A DNA stretch of 64,000 nt from Bradyrhizobium monzae (GCF_021458635.1 NZ_JAIRDQ010000001.1:124001-188000), one strand, 5' to 3'; numbered from the stretch's first letter, positions 1-10,136 are shown. Program-made: numbers and translations. Notes: a model not told the origin generated them from the letters alone.

Positions 1-31
1 TGCCGCAGGCCTGGCAGACAAAGAGCTTCAA
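1..31 (-). CDS. N-terminus of a zinc-ribbon protein, cut by window edge
   Basis: The minus strand opens with TTG at 31-29, preceded by an AGAGAGG ribosome site about 7 nt upstream. The ten visible residues read MKLFVCQACG, with a CxxC pair. Many rhizobial zinc-ribbon/putative zinc metallopeptidase proteins (DUF2248-like) begin this way. Only the first ten codons are in the window, so the family is a guess from the N-terminus. It is divergent from the histidine kinase that starts at 275. Confidence 0.4.
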   Translation of the reverse strand, partial: MKLFVCQACG

Positions 32-274
32 GATTTAGCCTCTCTGGAAAGGGTGCGTTACGAATGAGAGTCGTAGCGCCTCGCAGATACGCGCCCGCGG
101 GCTCATCGTTCCAACGTTTGGAACAAATAGCCAGACCCCGCGTTCGTTCATACCCGCCACACGCCGTCCGGTGGGCGTTTCCGAGCCTATTCGCTTTTGA
201 GCAATGGCTATCACGCTTTGTCTGTGTGAATATCGGCTCGGCACGCGCGCTTCCGCATCACAACGGCCGACGCC

Positions 275-2722
275 TTGAACGATTCTACACCCGAAATCAC
301 CGCCGCCGAGAGGCTGCGCCAGCACCTCGAAGACATCGCGCGCGAGCGCGACGAGGCCTATCGCGCGCTCCAGGAGCGTGAGGCGGAGCTGGCGCGGATC
401 CAGCGAATCGGCAAGGTCGGCGGCCTCGAGGTCGACTTCCGCGAAGGCTTCAAGAACCGCCGCTCGCCGGAATATCTGATGATCCACGGGCTACCGCCCG
501 AGGCTGCCGACGAGACCCACGAAGACTGGGTCAGCCGCATCCATCCCGACGACCGCGACGCGACCGTCAAACATTTCTTCGAGGCGCTGGCCGGGACCAG
601 CGAGGACTACACCGCCGAATACCGCATCATCCGTCCGAGCGACCACGAGACCCGCTGGATCCGCGTCGTCGCCAAGCTCGAGCGCGAGGCCGACGGCCGC
701 GCCATCCGGCTGGTCGGCGCCCATATCGACGTCACCGACCAGATGCTCGTGCGCGAGACCTTGCGCGAGAGCGAGGAGCGCTTTCGGCTGATCGCCGACA
801 GCGCGCCGGTGCCGATCTGGGTCACAAAGCTCGACCGCACGCGCTCCTTCGCCAACCAGGCCTATGTCGATTTCGTCGGCCTGCCCTACGACCAGGCCAT
901 CGCCTTCGACTGGCGCAAGGTGCTGCATCCGGACGACCTGCCGCACGTGCTGCAGCAATCCGTCCAGGGCGAAGCCTCGCTCAAGCCGTTCGTGCTGGAG
1001 GCGCGCTACAAGGATGCATCCGGCGAATGGCGCTGGCTGCGCTCAGAGTCGCAGCCGCGCTGGGACCCGACCGGCAAGCATATCGGCTTCATCGGCGTCG
1101 CCCACGACATCACCGTCGCCAAGCGGGCCGAAATCGAACTGCGGCAGCTCAACGAGACCTTGGAAGAGCGTATCGTCCAGCGCACCGCCGAGCTCGAATC
1201 CAACGAGGCGCGACTGCGCGCGATCCTTGGGACGAGCAACCAGTACCAAGGTCTGGTCAATCTCAAAGGCGAGCTACTCTACGCCAACAGGACCGCGCTC
1301 GACGGCATCAAGGCGAGCTCTTCGGACGTGGTCGGCAAGCCGTTCTGGGACACGCCGTGGTTCACCGGCACCCACGGCATGAGCGCAACCGTGCGCGAGG
1401 CTTTCGACACTGTGCTCCGGGGCGAGGCGGTGCGGATCGAGATGCGGCTACGGCTGCCGATCGGCGAGCGCGATTTCGAGTTCGGCATGCGTCCGGTGCT
1501 CGACCGCCACGGCAACATCACCGGCGCAGTGCCGGAGGCCGTCGATATCACCGAGCGTCGCCGCGGCGAGGAAGCGCTGCGGCAATCGCAGAAGATGGAG
1601 GCGATCGGCCAGCTCACCGGCGGCGTCGCGCACGATTTCAACAATCTCCTCACCATCATCCGTTCGGCGACCGACTTCCTGCGCCGGCGCGAGCTTCCAG
1701 AGGAGCGCCGCCGCCGCTATGTCGACGCCATCTCCGACACCGTCGAGCGCGCCTCGAAGCTGACCGCGCAGCTTCTGGCCTTCGCGCGCCGGCAACCGCT
1801 GAAACCGCAGATATTCAACGTTGGCAGCCAGGTCGAGGGCGTGGCGCAGCTGGTCCGGCCGCTGGTCGGCGGCCGCATCGAGATCGCCGTCGAGATCGAC
1901 GATGCCGATTGCTTCACGGTGGCCGACATCGCCCAGTTCGAGACCGCGCTGATCAACCTCGCCATCAACGCCCGCGACGCCATGGAGGGCGAGGGCCGCC
2001 TCACCATCGCTGTGCGCAAGGTTCAGGGCATCCCGAGCCTGCGCGCGCAGTCGGCGCGCGGTGGCGATTACGTCGCAATCACGGTGGCGGATACCGGCAG
2101 CGGCATCGCACCGGAAAACATCGACGCCATCTTCGAGCCGTTCTTCACCACCAAGGAAGTCGGCAAGGGCACCGGCCTCGGCCTCAGTCAGGCGTTCGGC
2201 TTCGCGAAACAGTCCGAGGGCGACATCGCGGTGACGAGCACGCACGGTCAGGGCGCGACCTTCACGATCTACCTGCCGCAGGCTCAGAGCCCGGCCGCCG
2301 AGAAGGAAGCCGCATCGCTCACCAGCGAGAGCGCGACCACCGGGCGCGGCTATCGCGTGCTCGTGGTCGAGGACAACGACGATGTCGGCCAGTTCTCGAC
2401 CGAGCTGCTCGAGGACCTCGGCTATGTCGTCCGCCGCGTCGCCAACGCCAATGCCGCGCTCGCCATCCTTGGCGAGAACGAATTCGCGGTCGACCTGGTG
2501 TTCTCCGACGTCATCATGCCCGGCATGAACGGCGTCGAACTCGCCGGAATCATCCGCGAGCGCTTTCCGGGCCTGCCGGTGGTGCTGACCAGCGGCTACA
2601 GCAACGTGCTCGCCGAAAACGCCCATCGCGGATTTGAATTGATCCAGAAGCCATATTCGGTGGAATCGCTCTCACGCATCCTGCGCAAGGCGATCACGGA
2701 GAAGCTGTCGGTGGCTCGCTAA
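275..2722 (+). CDS. Hybrid PAS-domain sensor histidine kinase with C-terminal receiver
   Basis: This 815-residue protein is a cytoplasmic-looking hybrid sensor kinase. I see no membrane segment. A short N-terminal coiled coil (about 10-45) is followed by three PAS/PAC units (about 50-155, 165-285 and 310-430). Next come the HisKA dimerisation helix with phospho-acceptor His453 (VAHDFNN motif), a HATPase domain with N ([10 protein letters not shown]), G1 (DTGSGI), F (FEPFFTTK) and G2 (GTGLGLS) boxes, and a receiver domain at about 690-810 with phospho-acceptor Asp745 (FSDVIMPG). The start codon is TTG at 275. The signal sensed is unknown. The layout matches many soluble rhizobial hybrid kinases that work through a separate phosphotransfer partner, and none is seen here. 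The next gene begins 9 bp after the stop, so co-transcription is possible. Confidence 0.93.
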   Translation: MNDSTPEITAAERLRQHLEDIARERDEAYRALQEREAELARIQRIGKVGGLEVDFREGFKNRRSPEYLMIHGLPPEAADETHEDWVSRIHPDDRDATVKHFFEALAGTSEDYTAEYRIIRPSDHETRWIRVVAKLEREADGRAIRLVGAHIDVTDQMLVRETLRESEERFRLIADSAPVPIWVTKLDRTRSFANQAYVDFVGLPYDQAIAFDWRKVLHPDDLPHVLQQSVQGEASLKPFVLEARYKDASGEWRWLRSESQPRWDPTGKHIGFIGVAHDITVAKRAEIELRQLNETLEERIVQRTAELESNEARLRAILGTSNQYQGLVNLKGELLYANRTALDGIKASSSDVVGKPFWDTPWFTGTHGMSATVREAFDTVLRGEAVRIEMRLRLPIGERDFEFGMRPVLDRHGNITGAVPEAVDITERRRGEEALRQSQKMEAIGQLTGGVAHDFNNLLTIIRSATDFLRRRELPEERRRRYVDAISDTVERASKLTAQLLAFARRQPLKPQIFNVGSQVEGVAQLVRPLVGGRIEIAVEIDDADCFTVADIAQFETALINLAINARDAMEGEGRLTIAVRKVQGIPSLRAQSARGGDYVAITVADTGSGIAPENIDAIFEPFFTTKEVGKGTGLGLSQAFGFAKQSEGDIAVTSTHGQGATFTIYLPQAQSPAAEKEAASLTSESATTGRGYRVLVVEDNDDVGQFSTELLEDLGYVVRRVANANAALAILGENEFAVDLVFSDVIMPGMNGVELAGIIRERFPGLPVVLTSGYSNVLAENAHRGFELIQKPYSVESLSRILRKAITEKLSVAR

Positions 2723-2731
2723 GGAACCGCC

Positions 2732-3172
2732 ATGAAACCCGCCCTCTTCTCCGCCTGGCAGTCCTGGGCGCTGCTGTCGGCCTGCTTCGCCGCGCTCACC
2801 GCGATCTTCGCCAAGGTCGGCGTCGAGAACATCAATCCGGATCTCGCCACCTTCATCCGGACCGTGGTGGTGCTGCTGGCGTTCTCGGTGCTGCTGTTCT
2901 TCACTGGCCAATTCGCCGTGCCCGCGGCGGTCTCGTCGAAAACATGGCTGTTCCTGGTGTTGTCGGGGCTTGCGACCGGCGCGTCGTGGCTGTGTTACTT
3001 CCGCGCGCTGAAGCTCGGGCCTGCAACACTGGTGGCGCCGATCGACAAGCTCAGCGTCGTGCTGGTTGCCCTGTTCGCTTTCGCTTTTCTCGGCGAGCGC
3101 CCGACCACGCAGGGCTGGATCGGCATCGCCATGATCGGCGCCGGCGCGGTTCTCCTGGCCGTGAAGTTTTAG
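2732..3172 (+). CDS. EamA/DMT-family transporter, single-domain
   Basis: This 146-residue protein is mostly hydrophobic, with about five membrane helices. It holds a single EamA repeat ending in the usual GERPTTQGWIGIAMIGAGAVLLA signature region. Classical DMT exporters have two such repeats in about 300 residues, so this is a half-size member that must act as a dimer. The substrate cannot be told from the sequence. It lies 9 bp after the hybrid kinase and is preceded by AAGGA. Confidence 0.85.
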   Translation: MKPALFSAWQSWALLSACFAALTAIFAKVGVENINPDLATFIRTVVVLLAFSVLLFFTGQFAVPAAVSSKTWLFLVLSGLATGASWLCYFRALKLGPATLVAPIDKLSVVLVALFAFAFLGERPTTQGWIGIAMIGAGAVLLAVKF

Positions 3173-3238
3173 GGCGGAACAAAAGTCGCGTGAGATGGGT
3201 TTCTGCCGGGGCGTTTTCGAGCCTCGATCGAGAGACCG

Positions 3239-4516
3239 ATGTCGCGCGAAAACCCCGATCAGGCAAGGCAGGCCGGCCGCGCGCTGGATGCGGCCAATTT
3301 CTTTCTTGCCGACGTCCGCGATGGCCTCGGCCCCTATCTCGCCGTCTATCTCCTCACCGAGCAGCACTGGGACGAGGCGCGGATCGGTCTCGTGATGTCG
3401 ATCGCGACGATCGCCGGCATCGTGGCGCAGACCCCGGCCGGCGCGCTGGTCGATGCGACGCGGGCGAAGCGAGCCGTGATGGCAATTGCCGCCGTTATGG
3501 TGACCCTCGCCTCGCTGTTGCTGCCGCTGCTTCCGACCTTCGGGCCGGTTGCGATCTCGCAGGGCATCGCGCAGGCCGCCGCCGTGGTCTTCCCGCCCGC
3601 GATCGCCGCCGTCTCGCTCGGCATCTTTGGCCATGTCGCCTTCACCCGGCGGATCGGACGCAATGAGACCTTTAATCACGCCGGCAACGCGGTTGCGGCC
3701 GCTCTCGCCGGGCTCTCCGCTTATTGGTTCGGCCCCACCGTCGTGTTCTACCTTCTCGGCGCCATGGCAATCGCGAGCCTCGCCAGCATTCTCGCAATCC
3801 CCGAACGTGCCATCGACCACGACCTTGCCCGCGGGCTGGACGAGGCCGATGCACAGAGCGAGCAGCCGTCAGGCCTCGCCGTACTGCTGACCTGCCGCCC
3901 CCTGCTCGTCTTCGCGATCTGCGTGCTGCTGTTCCATCTCTCCAACGCCGCGATGCTGCCGTTGGTCGGGCAAAAGCTGGCGCTCCAGGACAAGAACATG
4001 GGCACCAGCCTGATGTCGGCCTGCATCGTCGCGGCACAATTGGTGATGGTGCCTTTCGCGATGCTGGTCGGCGCGAGGGCCGACCAATGGGGCCACAAGC
4101 GCTTCTTCCTCGCCGCGCTCCTGATCCTCCCCGTTCGCGGCGCGCTCTATACGCTCTCGGACAATCCGTTCTGGTTGGTCGGCGTCCAGCTGCTCGACGG
4201 CGTCGGTGCCGGCATCTTTGGCGCAATCTTCCCCGTCATCGTCGCCGACCTCATGCGCAACACGGGTCGCTTCAACGTCGCGCAAGGCGCTGTCATCACC
4301 GCCCAGAACATCGGCGCCGCGTTGTCGACGACACTCGCCGGTTTCGTCGTCGTCGGTGCCGGTTACAGCGCGGCCTTCATCACGCTCGGCGCGGTCGCCG
4401 CGGTGGGCGCCGTAATCTGCCTCGTCGCCCTCCCCGAGACCCGGCAAATCGCCGATGACGGTCCGCGTCCGCGGGGGAAGACAGCGGCATCGGGTTCCGC
4501 TATCGCTGCCAAATGA
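3239..4516 (+). CDS. MFS transporter
   Basis: A 425-residue integral membrane protein with about 12 hydrophobic helices, typical of the major facilitator superfamily. The short cytoplasmic loop after helix 2 (DATRAKRAVMA) fits the MFS A-loop position, and the second half repeats the pattern (GARADQWGHKR). The N-terminus contains the ANFFLADVRDGLGPYLAVYL segment seen in a subgroup of rhizobial MFS proteins of unknown substrate. The next permease gene starts 22 bp downstream, so the two may form a transport operon. Confidence 0.87.
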   Translation: MSRENPDQARQAGRALDAANFFLADVRDGLGPYLAVYLLTEQHWDEARIGLVMSIATIAGIVAQTPAGALVDATRAKRAVMAIAAVMVTLASLLLPLLPTFGPVAISQGIAQAAAVVFPPAIAAVSLGIFGHVAFTRRIGRNETFNHAGNAVAAALAGLSAYWFGPTVVFYLLGAMAIASLASILAIPERAIDHDLARGLDEADAQSEQPSGLAVLLTCRPLLVFAICVLLFHLSNAAMLPLVGQKLALQDKNMGTSLMSACIVAAQLVMVPFAMLVGARADQWGHKRFFLAALLILPVRGALYTLSDNPFWLVGVQLLDGVGAGIFGAIFPVIVADLMRNTGRFNVAQGAVITAQNIGAALSTTLAGFVVVGAGYSAAFITLGAVAAVGAVICLVALPETRQIADDGPRPRGKTAASGSAIAAK

Positions 4517-4538
4517 ACTCACGCCACAAGGATTGAAC

Positions 4539-5789
4539 GTGCCGTCTGACGCCATCTGGGCCTGGAGCATCATCGTCGTCGCGACCGCAGGCGTCATCAT
4601 CCGCCCTTTTCGCCTGCCCGAGGCGATCTGGGCCGTGCTCGGTGCCGGCGCCCTGGTGCTGCTCGGCTTCCTGCCATGGCAGGATGCGCTCACCGGCATC
4701 GAGAAGGGCGTGGACGTCTATCTCTTCCTGATCGGCATGATGCTGATCGCGGAACTGGCCCGGCTCGAAGGCCTGTTCGACTATCTCGCAGCCCTTGCGG
4801 TGGAATATGCATCCGGCTCTCCGCAGCGACTGTTCCTGCTGATCTACATCGTCGGCACGGTCGTCACCGTCCTGCTCTCGAATGATGCCACCGCCATCGT
4901 GCTGACGCCCGCGGTCTATGCCGCGACACGCGCGGCGGGCGCCAAGCCGCTGCCTTATCTGTTCGTCTGCGCCTTCATTGCCAATGCCGCGAGCTTCGTG
5001 CTGCCGATCTCCAATCCCGCCAATCTCGTCGTGTTCGGCGCGCGCATGCCGCAACTCACGGAATGGCTGCGCCTGTTCGCGCTGCCGTCGGCGGCCTCGA
5101 TCCTGCTCACCTACATTGTGCTGCGCCTGACCCAGCATCGCGCGCTGAAGGAAGAGACCATCGCGCGCAGCGTGCCGCATCCGAAGCTCGGCCGCGGCGG
5201 CAAGCTGACAGCGGTTGGCATCGTGGCGATTGGCGTCGTGCTGGTCACGGCCTCCGCGCTCGACAAACAACTGGGGCTGCCGACCTTCATCTGCGGCGTG
5301 GTGACGGCGGCCATCGTGCTGCTGATCAGCCGCCAATCGCCGCTGCCCGTACTGCGCGGCGTTTCCTGGAGCGTGCTGCCGCTGGTCGGCGGGCTCTTCG
5401 TGATGGTGGAAGCACTGATCAAGACCGGCGTGATCGGGCAGCTCAGCGCGCTGCTGCATCAGGCGGTCGCGCAATCCGTGACGCAAGCCGCCTGGAGCGT
5501 CGGTATCGCAACGGGGATCGCCACCAACGTGGCCAACAACCTTCCGGTCGGTCTCGTCGCGGGCTCGGTGGCCGCCAGCGATCATCTGCCGGCGCCTGTC
5601 GTCAGCGCCATCCTGATCGGCGTCGATCTCGGCCCCAATTTGTCGGTGACCGGCTCGCTCGCCACCATCCTTTGGCTGGTCGCGCTGCGGCGAGAGAAGA
5701 TCAAGGTCGGGGCCTGGCCGTTCCTCAAGCTCGGCATGCTGGTGACGCCCCCCGCCCTGATCGCGGCCTTGGCCGCCGCGATCAGGTAA
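4539..5789 (+). CDS. ArsB/SLC13-type anion permease
   Basis: A membrane protein of the ion-transporter superfamily (ArsB/NhaD/SLC13). The loop with NDATAIVLTPAVYAA and the later segment FIANAASFVLPISNPANLVV match the two substrate-loop motifs of arsenite pump ArsB and related carriers. I chose GTG at 4539 (about 416 residues), because AAGGA lies 6 nt upstream; an upstream in-frame start at 4455 would overlap the previous gene and add a hydrophilic leader. No arsR or arsC lies nearby, so arsenite export is not proven and an organic or inorganic anion is equally possible. Confidence 0.82.
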   Translation: MPSDAIWAWSIIVVATAGVIIRPFRLPEAIWAVLGAGALVLLGFLPWQDALTGIEKGVDVYLFLIGMMLIAELARLEGLFDYLAALAVEYASGSPQRLFLLIYIVGTVVTVLLSNDATAIVLTPAVYAATRAAGAKPLPYLFVCAFIANAASFVLPISNPANLVVFGARMPQLTEWLRLFALPSAASILLTYIVLRLTQHRALKEETIARSVPHPKLGRGGKLTAVGIVAIGVVLVTASALDKQLGLPTFICGVVTAAIVLLISRQSPLPVLRGVSWSVLPLVGGLFVMVEALIKTGVIGQLSALLHQAVAQSVTQAAWSVGIATGIATNVANNLPVGLVAGSVAASDHLPAPVVSAILIGVDLGPNLSVTGSLATILWLVALRREKIKVGAWPFLKLGMLVTPPALIAALAAAIR

Positions 5790-5798
5790 CTTGCGAGG

Positions 5799-7163
5799 TC
5801 AATCGTTCTCGTAGCCGTAAACTTCCGGCAGGATGAAGACTGCGGCGAGCAATCCGATCAGCGGGAAGATCGCGACCATCAACGTGGCATTGGCCTGCCC
5901 GACCGCAGCGAACACCGTGGGGAACAGGAAGATCGCCAGGAACGACGGCAGCTTCACAAACATATAGGCGAAGCCGCTGGCCGTGCCGCGATACTTGGGC
6001 TTGGCGACCATGGTCGGGATCGTCATGCAGTTCGAGGCGTCCCAATAGTGGCCCCACAACATGGCGGCGGCCGCGAACGGCAGCAGGATCTTGTTGTCGG
6101 TGTAGAGCGCGAAGGCAGCGACCAGCAGCGAGGCGAGCACGATCGAGAAACCGGCGATCGCGATGCCGCGGTGGCCGATCTTCGGCGTCAGCAGCGGACC
6201 GACCCAGCCGGACAGAGCGGCGAAGCAGAACAGCGCCATCGTCACCAGATTGATGCCGAGCACGCTCGACACGCCGACCATCACGAACAGCACGGGCAAA
6301 TAGAACGCGAAGGTCGAGAACTCGCTGCCTTGCGCGAAGCAGGCGATCCAGCCGTAGACAGTCGCGCGCCAGCGGATCGGGTCCTTCTTGAGGTCCGCGA
6401 GGAACGCACGCGTGCTGACCTTCGGCACCACCACATCCTGGTTCGGCAGCATGGCGAGGTCGTCGTTGAACATCTCGCGCGCGACCTGCTTGGCCTCGCG
6501 GTAGCGTCCCTTCTGCACCAGCCAGACCGCGGTCTCCGGCACGTCGTGGCGCATGATCAGAATGATCAGCGCCGGTACCGCGCCGAGGCCGAGCGTCACG
6601 CGCCACAGCATCTCGTGCTGGATGTCGAATAGCAGGAAGATCACGATGACGCCGATGGTCAGCACTTCACCGACCGCGAACATGAACTGCCAGCGGTTGC
6701 CCATGACCTCGCGCTCACCCTTCGCCATGGATTCCATGATGTAGGTGTAGCCGGTCGAGATGTCGGAGCCGAGCGGGATGCCGAGCAGGAAGCGGATCAC
6801 CACGAGCCAGCCGACGCTGGGCACGAAAGCCTGCGCCAGCGCGAGCACGATGAACATCACCATCGTCACCAGGAACATCACGCGGCGGCCGATCTTGTCG
6901 GACAGCCAGCCGCCGAGCAGCGCGCCGATCAGGGCGCCGCCCTGCGTGCCCGCTGCAGCGAGGCCGAGCATCAGCGGATCGGGATTGTACTGTTCCTTGA
7001 TGAAGATCAGCACGAAGGCGATCGAATAGAGGTCCCAGGCTTCGACCAGGATCGAGGCCATCATCAGCCAGCCGACCTTGTTGCCCTTGGGACTGTAGTT
7101 CGTGATGAGATAGCGCACCGCGGCTTCGCTCGCGGTCGGTTGTGGCACAGCCATCGTTGACAT
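5799..7163 (-). CDS. MFS transporter, sugar/organic-acid type
   Basis: A 454-residue protein with 12 predicted membrane helices and the MFS signature GGWLSDKIGRR between helices 2 and 3. The large central loop (about 200-270) and the RFLLGIPLGSDISTGYTY segment resemble sugar-porter/aromatic-acid MFS carriers. I start at ATG 7163, which has AGAGAGGA 7 nt upstream; the longer frame opens with TTG. It lies 24 bp downstream of the GntR gene on the same strand and is divergent from the dehydratase-dehydrogenase genes. It is therefore likely the uptake carrier for the sugar acid those enzymes degrade, under GntR control. Confidence 0.87.
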   Translation of the reverse strand: MSTMAVPQPTASEAAVRYLITNYSPKGNKVGWLMMASILVEAWDLYSIAFVLIFIKEQYNPDPLMLGLAAAGTQGGALIGALLGGWLSDKIGRRVMFLVTMVMFIVLALAQAFVPSVGWLVVIRFLLGIPLGSDISTGYTYIMESMAKGEREVMGNRWQFMFAVGEVLTIGVIVIFLLFDIQHEMLWRVTLGLGAVPALIILIMRHDVPETAVWLVQKGRYREAKQVAREMFNDDLAMLPNQDVVVPKVSTRAFLADLKKDPIRWRATVYGWIACFAQGSEFSTFAFYLPVLFVMVGVSSVLGINLVTMALFCFAALSGWVGPLLTPKIGHRGIAIAGFSIVLASLLVAAFALYTDNKILLPFAAAAMLWGHYWDASNCMTIPTMVAKPKYRGTASGFAYMFVKLPSFLAIFLFPTVFAAVGQANATLMVAIFPLIGLLAAVFILPEVYGYEND

Positions 7164-7187
7164 CTTTGGTCCTCTCTTCAAAACTCT

Positions 7188-7955
7188 TTACGCGCCGAGT
7201 AACGGCTCGATGCTGCAATCCAGCAGGCGCGGATCGATCCCCGCTTCCATGCCCGTGAACATCTGATCCATGTAGTCGATCAGTGCATCGCTCGCCTTCA
7301 CCGCGTCCTCGACGCGTCGGGCGGCAACAGCCGCGAGAATGGCAAGATGGTGATCGATCGTGCCGGACAAATCGGTCTGTCCCGGCATGAAGCGGTGGTG
7401 GATATAGCCGATGCGGCGATACAGCGTGTGCAGCGGCCGCAGCGTATGCACCAGGAACGGCTCGCCGGCGGCTTCCAGCACCAGCGCGTCGATGCGACGG
7501 TCGATGCTGTTGAACTCGTCGAGGGTCAGGGTGGCGCGGCGCTCGCGCAGCAAGCGCTCGATGTGCAGCGCCTGATTGCGATGCGAGAGGCTGGCGCGAT
7601 CGGCTGCAAGACGCACGACGAAGCGCTCCATGTCACGGCGCAAAGCCAGCAGCATGCGCTCGCGCGCGAGATCGATCGGCGCGATGTGCAAGCCATGGCG
7701 CGGACGGATGATGATGAGCGTATCGGCGGAGAGACGATTGACGGCGTGATGCACCGGCGTACGGCCGAAACCGGTGATCTGCTGCAACTCCAACATCGTC
7801 ATGAATTGTCCGGGCTTGAGCTCGCAATGAACGAGCAGCTCCTCGATCTTCTGGTAGGCCAACTCGAAGAAATTGAGCCGGTTGCGCCGCGAGGGCTTGC
7901 CCTCGCTGTCGTCGCCGTTTCTCACCACCTCGAGCGCGCGCTTGCGCCGTGCCAT
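7188..7955 (-). CDS. GntR-family transcriptional regulator
   Basis: 255 residues. The N-terminal winged helix (about 30-95; helix-turn-helix around LELQQITGFGRTPVHHAVNRL) has the GntR pattern in which the recognition helix follows GRTPV. The C-terminal half (about 110-235) is all-helical, like the FCD effector domain, with His and Asp residues spaced for a metal/carboxylate site. It is divergently placed from the enolase-superfamily gene and upstream of an MFS carrier. It most likely represses both directions from the palindrome at 8026-8041 and is released by a sugar-acid intermediate. The effector is unknown. Confidence 0.9.
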   Translation of the reverse strand: MARRKRALEVVRNGDDSEGKPSRRNRLNFFELAYQKIEELLVHCELKPGQFMTMLELQQITGFGRTPVHHAVNRLSADTLIIIRPRHGLHIAPIDLARERMLLALRRDMERFVVRLAADRASLSHRNQALHIERLLRERRATLTLDEFNSIDRRIDALVLEAAGEPFLVHTLRPLHTLYRRIGYIHHRFMPGQTDLSGTIDHHLAILAAVAARRVEDAVKASDALIDYMDQMFTGMEAGIDPRLLDCSIEPLLGA

Positions 7956-8025
7956 GTCGCCCTCTCCCGTCTGCTCGCGCTCTCGTTGCTGGATGGCGCC
8001 TTATTTGTGGCACCCTTAAAACATG

Positions 8026-8041
8026 TTGTGATATATTACAA
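8026..8041. promoter_or_regulatory. Candidate GntR operator
   Basis: TTGTGATATATTACAA is a 16-bp near-perfect palindrome (one mismatched pair). It sits between the divergent GntR gene and the dehydratase gene, about 70 bp from the former and 94 bp from the latter. Its TTGT...ACAA ends resemble GntR-family half-sites. This is assigned by position and symmetry only. Confidence 0.6.
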
Positions 8042-8134
8042 GCGAGCGTAAGACTTTCGCGAGTGCGCCGCATGCTGCAGCGCAAAATGAAAACACGACT
8101 GGTGCGAGGCGCCTGTGATGGGAGAACAATTGCC

Positions 8135-9334
8135 GTGAAGATCACGTCGATCGAGACGCTACGCACCGAGGAATTCTCCAACGTCATCTGGGTGCGTGTT
8201 CACACCGATACGGGCATGATCGGTCTCGGCGAGACCTTCTATGGTGCTGGCGCGGTCGAAGCGCAGATTCACGACACCTTTGCCGGCCGCCTGCTCGGCC
8301 GTAATCCCCTCCACATCGAGGCGATTCATCGCGACATGCTGAACCTGCCGATGGCGCAGTCCTCGACCGGCGTGGAATATCGCGCGGCGTCGGCGATCGA
8401 CATCGCGCTGTGGGATCTGTTCGGCAAGGTCTGCAATCAGCCGGTGCACCAGATGCTCGGCGGCCTCTGCCGCGACAAGCAGCGCATCTACAATACCTGT
8501 GCCGGCACGCAATATGTCCGCTCCACCAATATCAGCCCGGTCGCCAACTGGAATCTCGGTGCCGCCAAGGGCCCCTACGAAGATCTCGACGGCTTCATGC
8601 ATCACGCCGACGGGCTCGCCGAAAATCTGCTGGAAAGCGGCATCTCCGCGATGAAGATCTGGCCGTTCGATCCTGCGGCGCAGGAAAACAAGGGTCTCTA
8701 CATCACCGCCGCGCAAATGAAGCACGCGATCGAGCCGTTCGAAAAAATTCGCAAGGCTGTCGGCGACAAGATGGAGATCATGGTCGAACTCCATTCGCTG
8801 TGGAACTTGCCGACAGCAAAGCAGATCGCCCGCGCGCTCGAGCCTTACAAGCCGACCTGGTACGAAGACCCGATCCGCATGAACTCGCCACAGACGCTCG
8901 CCGAATATGCGCGCTCGACCGACGTCTGGGTCTGCGCCAGCGAGACGCTGGGCTCGCGCTTCCCCTACAAGGACATGCTCGACCGCGACGCCATGCACGT
9001 CGTGATGGCGGACCTGTGCTGGACCGGCGGCCTCACCGAGGGCCGCAAGATCGCAGCGATGGCCGAGACCTATCACCGTCCCTTCGCACCGCATGATTGC
9101 ATCGGCCCGATCGGCTTCATCGCCGCGATCCACATGTCGTTCAGCCAACCCAACACCCTGATCCAGGAATCCGTCCGCGCCTTCTACAAGGGCTGGTACA
9201 ATGAGCTCGTCACCACGATGCCCACGATCAAGGACGGTTTTGTCTACCCGATGGAAGGTCCCGGCCTCGGCGTCGATCTTCTGCCCGCAGTCTTCGATCG
9301 CTCCGATCTGACCGTGCGTCGCTCCAACGCTTGA
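8135..9334 (+). CDS. Enolase-superfamily sugar-acid dehydratase (MR/MLE type)
   Basis: 399 residues from GTG 8135, which has GGGAGA about 9 nt upstream. The N-terminal capping domain is followed by a TIM barrel. Visible catalytic features are Lys174 (MKIW), three carboxylate metal ligands about 26 residues apart (Glu218 in VELHSLWN, Glu244 in WYEDPI, Glu270 in ASETLG) and His320 (APHDCIGP). His220, two residues after the first ligand, is typical of sugar-acid dehydratases. The enzyme should dehydrate a six-carbon aldonate-type acid to a 2-keto-3-deoxy acid. With the SDR and idonate dehydrogenase genes downstream (13- and 22-bp gaps) it forms a catabolic operon. The exact substrate is unproven. 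Confidence 0.88.
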   Translation: MKITSIETLRTEEFSNVIWVRVHTDTGMIGLGETFYGAGAVEAQIHDTFAGRLLGRNPLHIEAIHRDMLNLPMAQSSTGVEYRAASAIDIALWDLFGKVCNQPVHQMLGGLCRDKQRIYNTCAGTQYVRSTNISPVANWNLGAAKGPYEDLDGFMHHADGLAENLLESGISAMKIWPFDPAAQENKGLYITAAQMKHAIEPFEKIRKAVGDKMEIMVELHSLWNLPTAKQIARALEPYKPTWYEDPIRMNSPQTLAEYARSTDVWVCASETLGSRFPYKDMLDRDAMHVVMADLCWTGGLTEGRKIAAMAETYHRPFAPHDCIGPIGFIAAIHMSFSQPNTLIQESVRAFYKGWYNELVTTMPTIKDGFVYPMEGPGLGVDLLPAVFDRSDLTVRRSNA

Positions 9335-9346
9335 GGATTTCTTGAG

Positions 9347-10114
9347 ATGAGCACTGCCTTGTTCAACCTTTCCGGCCGCACCGCGCTCGTGACCGGCTCC
9401 TCCCGCGGGCTCGGCCGCGCCATCGCCGAGGGCATGGCCAAGGCCGGCGCAAAGATTATCATCAACGGCGTCGATCCCAAGCGCGTCGAGCAGGCTGTCG
9501 CCGAGTTTCGCGCAGCCGGACATCAGGCCGAGGGCGCGGCGTTCAACGTCACCGATGAGCCCGCGATCGTGGCCGCCTTCGAGCGCTTCGACCGCGAAGG
9601 ACTCGAGGTCGACATTCTCGTCAACAATGCCGGCATCCAGCACCGCAAGCCGCTGGTCGAGTTCACCACCGACGAGTGGCGCAAGGTGATCGAGACCGAC
9701 CTCACCAGCGCCTTCGTGATCGGCCGCGAGGCCGGCAAGCGCATGATCCCGCGCAAGCGCGGCAAGATCATCAATATCGGCTCGCTCGGCAGTGAACTCG
9801 CGCGTCCCACCATCGCGCCCTACACCGCGGCCAAGGGCGGCATCAAGAACCTAACCCGCTCGATGGCGGTGGAATGGGCCCAGCACGGCATCCAGGCCAA
9901 TGCGATCGGCCCCGGCTACATGCTCACCGATATGAACGAGGCGCTGGTCAACAACACCGATTTCAACAACTGGCTGATGGGCCGCATCCCCTCCAAGCGC
10001 TGGGGCAAACCGGACGAGCTGGTGGGCGCGGCAATCTTCCTGGCGTCGGATGCCTCCACTTACGTCAACGGCCAGATCATCTATGTCGATGGCGGCATGA
10101 TCGCCGCGATGTAA
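9347..10114 (+). CDS. SDR oxidoreductase, gluconate 5-dehydrogenase-like
   Basis: 255 residues of classical short-chain dehydrogenase. It has the cofactor motif TGSSRGLG (16-23), the NNAG motif, Ser in the IGSLGS segment, Tyr159 and Lys163 (YTAAK), and the C-terminal VDGG. The length and the segments NNAGIQHRKPL and PGYMLTDMN are typical of 5-keto-gluconate reductases (IdnO/Gno), which interconvert 5-ketogluconate and gluconate. An Arg after the glycine motif suggests NADP. It lies between the dehydratase and the idonate dehydrogenase. Confidence 0.85.
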   Translation: MSTALFNLSGRTALVTGSSRGLGRAIAEGMAKAGAKIIINGVDPKRVEQAVAEFRAAGHQAEGAAFNVTDEPAIVAAFERFDREGLEVDILVNNAGIQHRKPLVEFTTDEWRKVIETDLTSAFVIGREAGKRMIPRKRGKIINIGSLGSELARPTIAPYTAAKGGIKNLTRSMAVEWAQHGIQANAIGPGYMLTDMNEALVNNTDFNNWLMGRIPSKRWGKPDELVGAAIFLASDASTYVNGQIIYVDGGMIAAM

Positions 10115-10136
10115 TCGCAAAACAGGGAACGGGACC

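Noticed and set aside
1448..2626. 392-codon minus-strand frame opposite the kinase
   Set aside because: High GC creates long antisense frames; this one lacks recognisable motifs and its composition mirrors the kinase codons.
1027..2637. 536-codon plus-strand frame inside the hybrid kinase
   Set aside because: It is an overlapping alternative frame of the kinase with Arg/Ala-rich, non-protein-like composition and no ribosome site.
8159..9643. 494-codon minus-strand frame opposite the dehydratase
   Set aside because: It spans two real plus-strand genes and has no domain; an antisense artefact.
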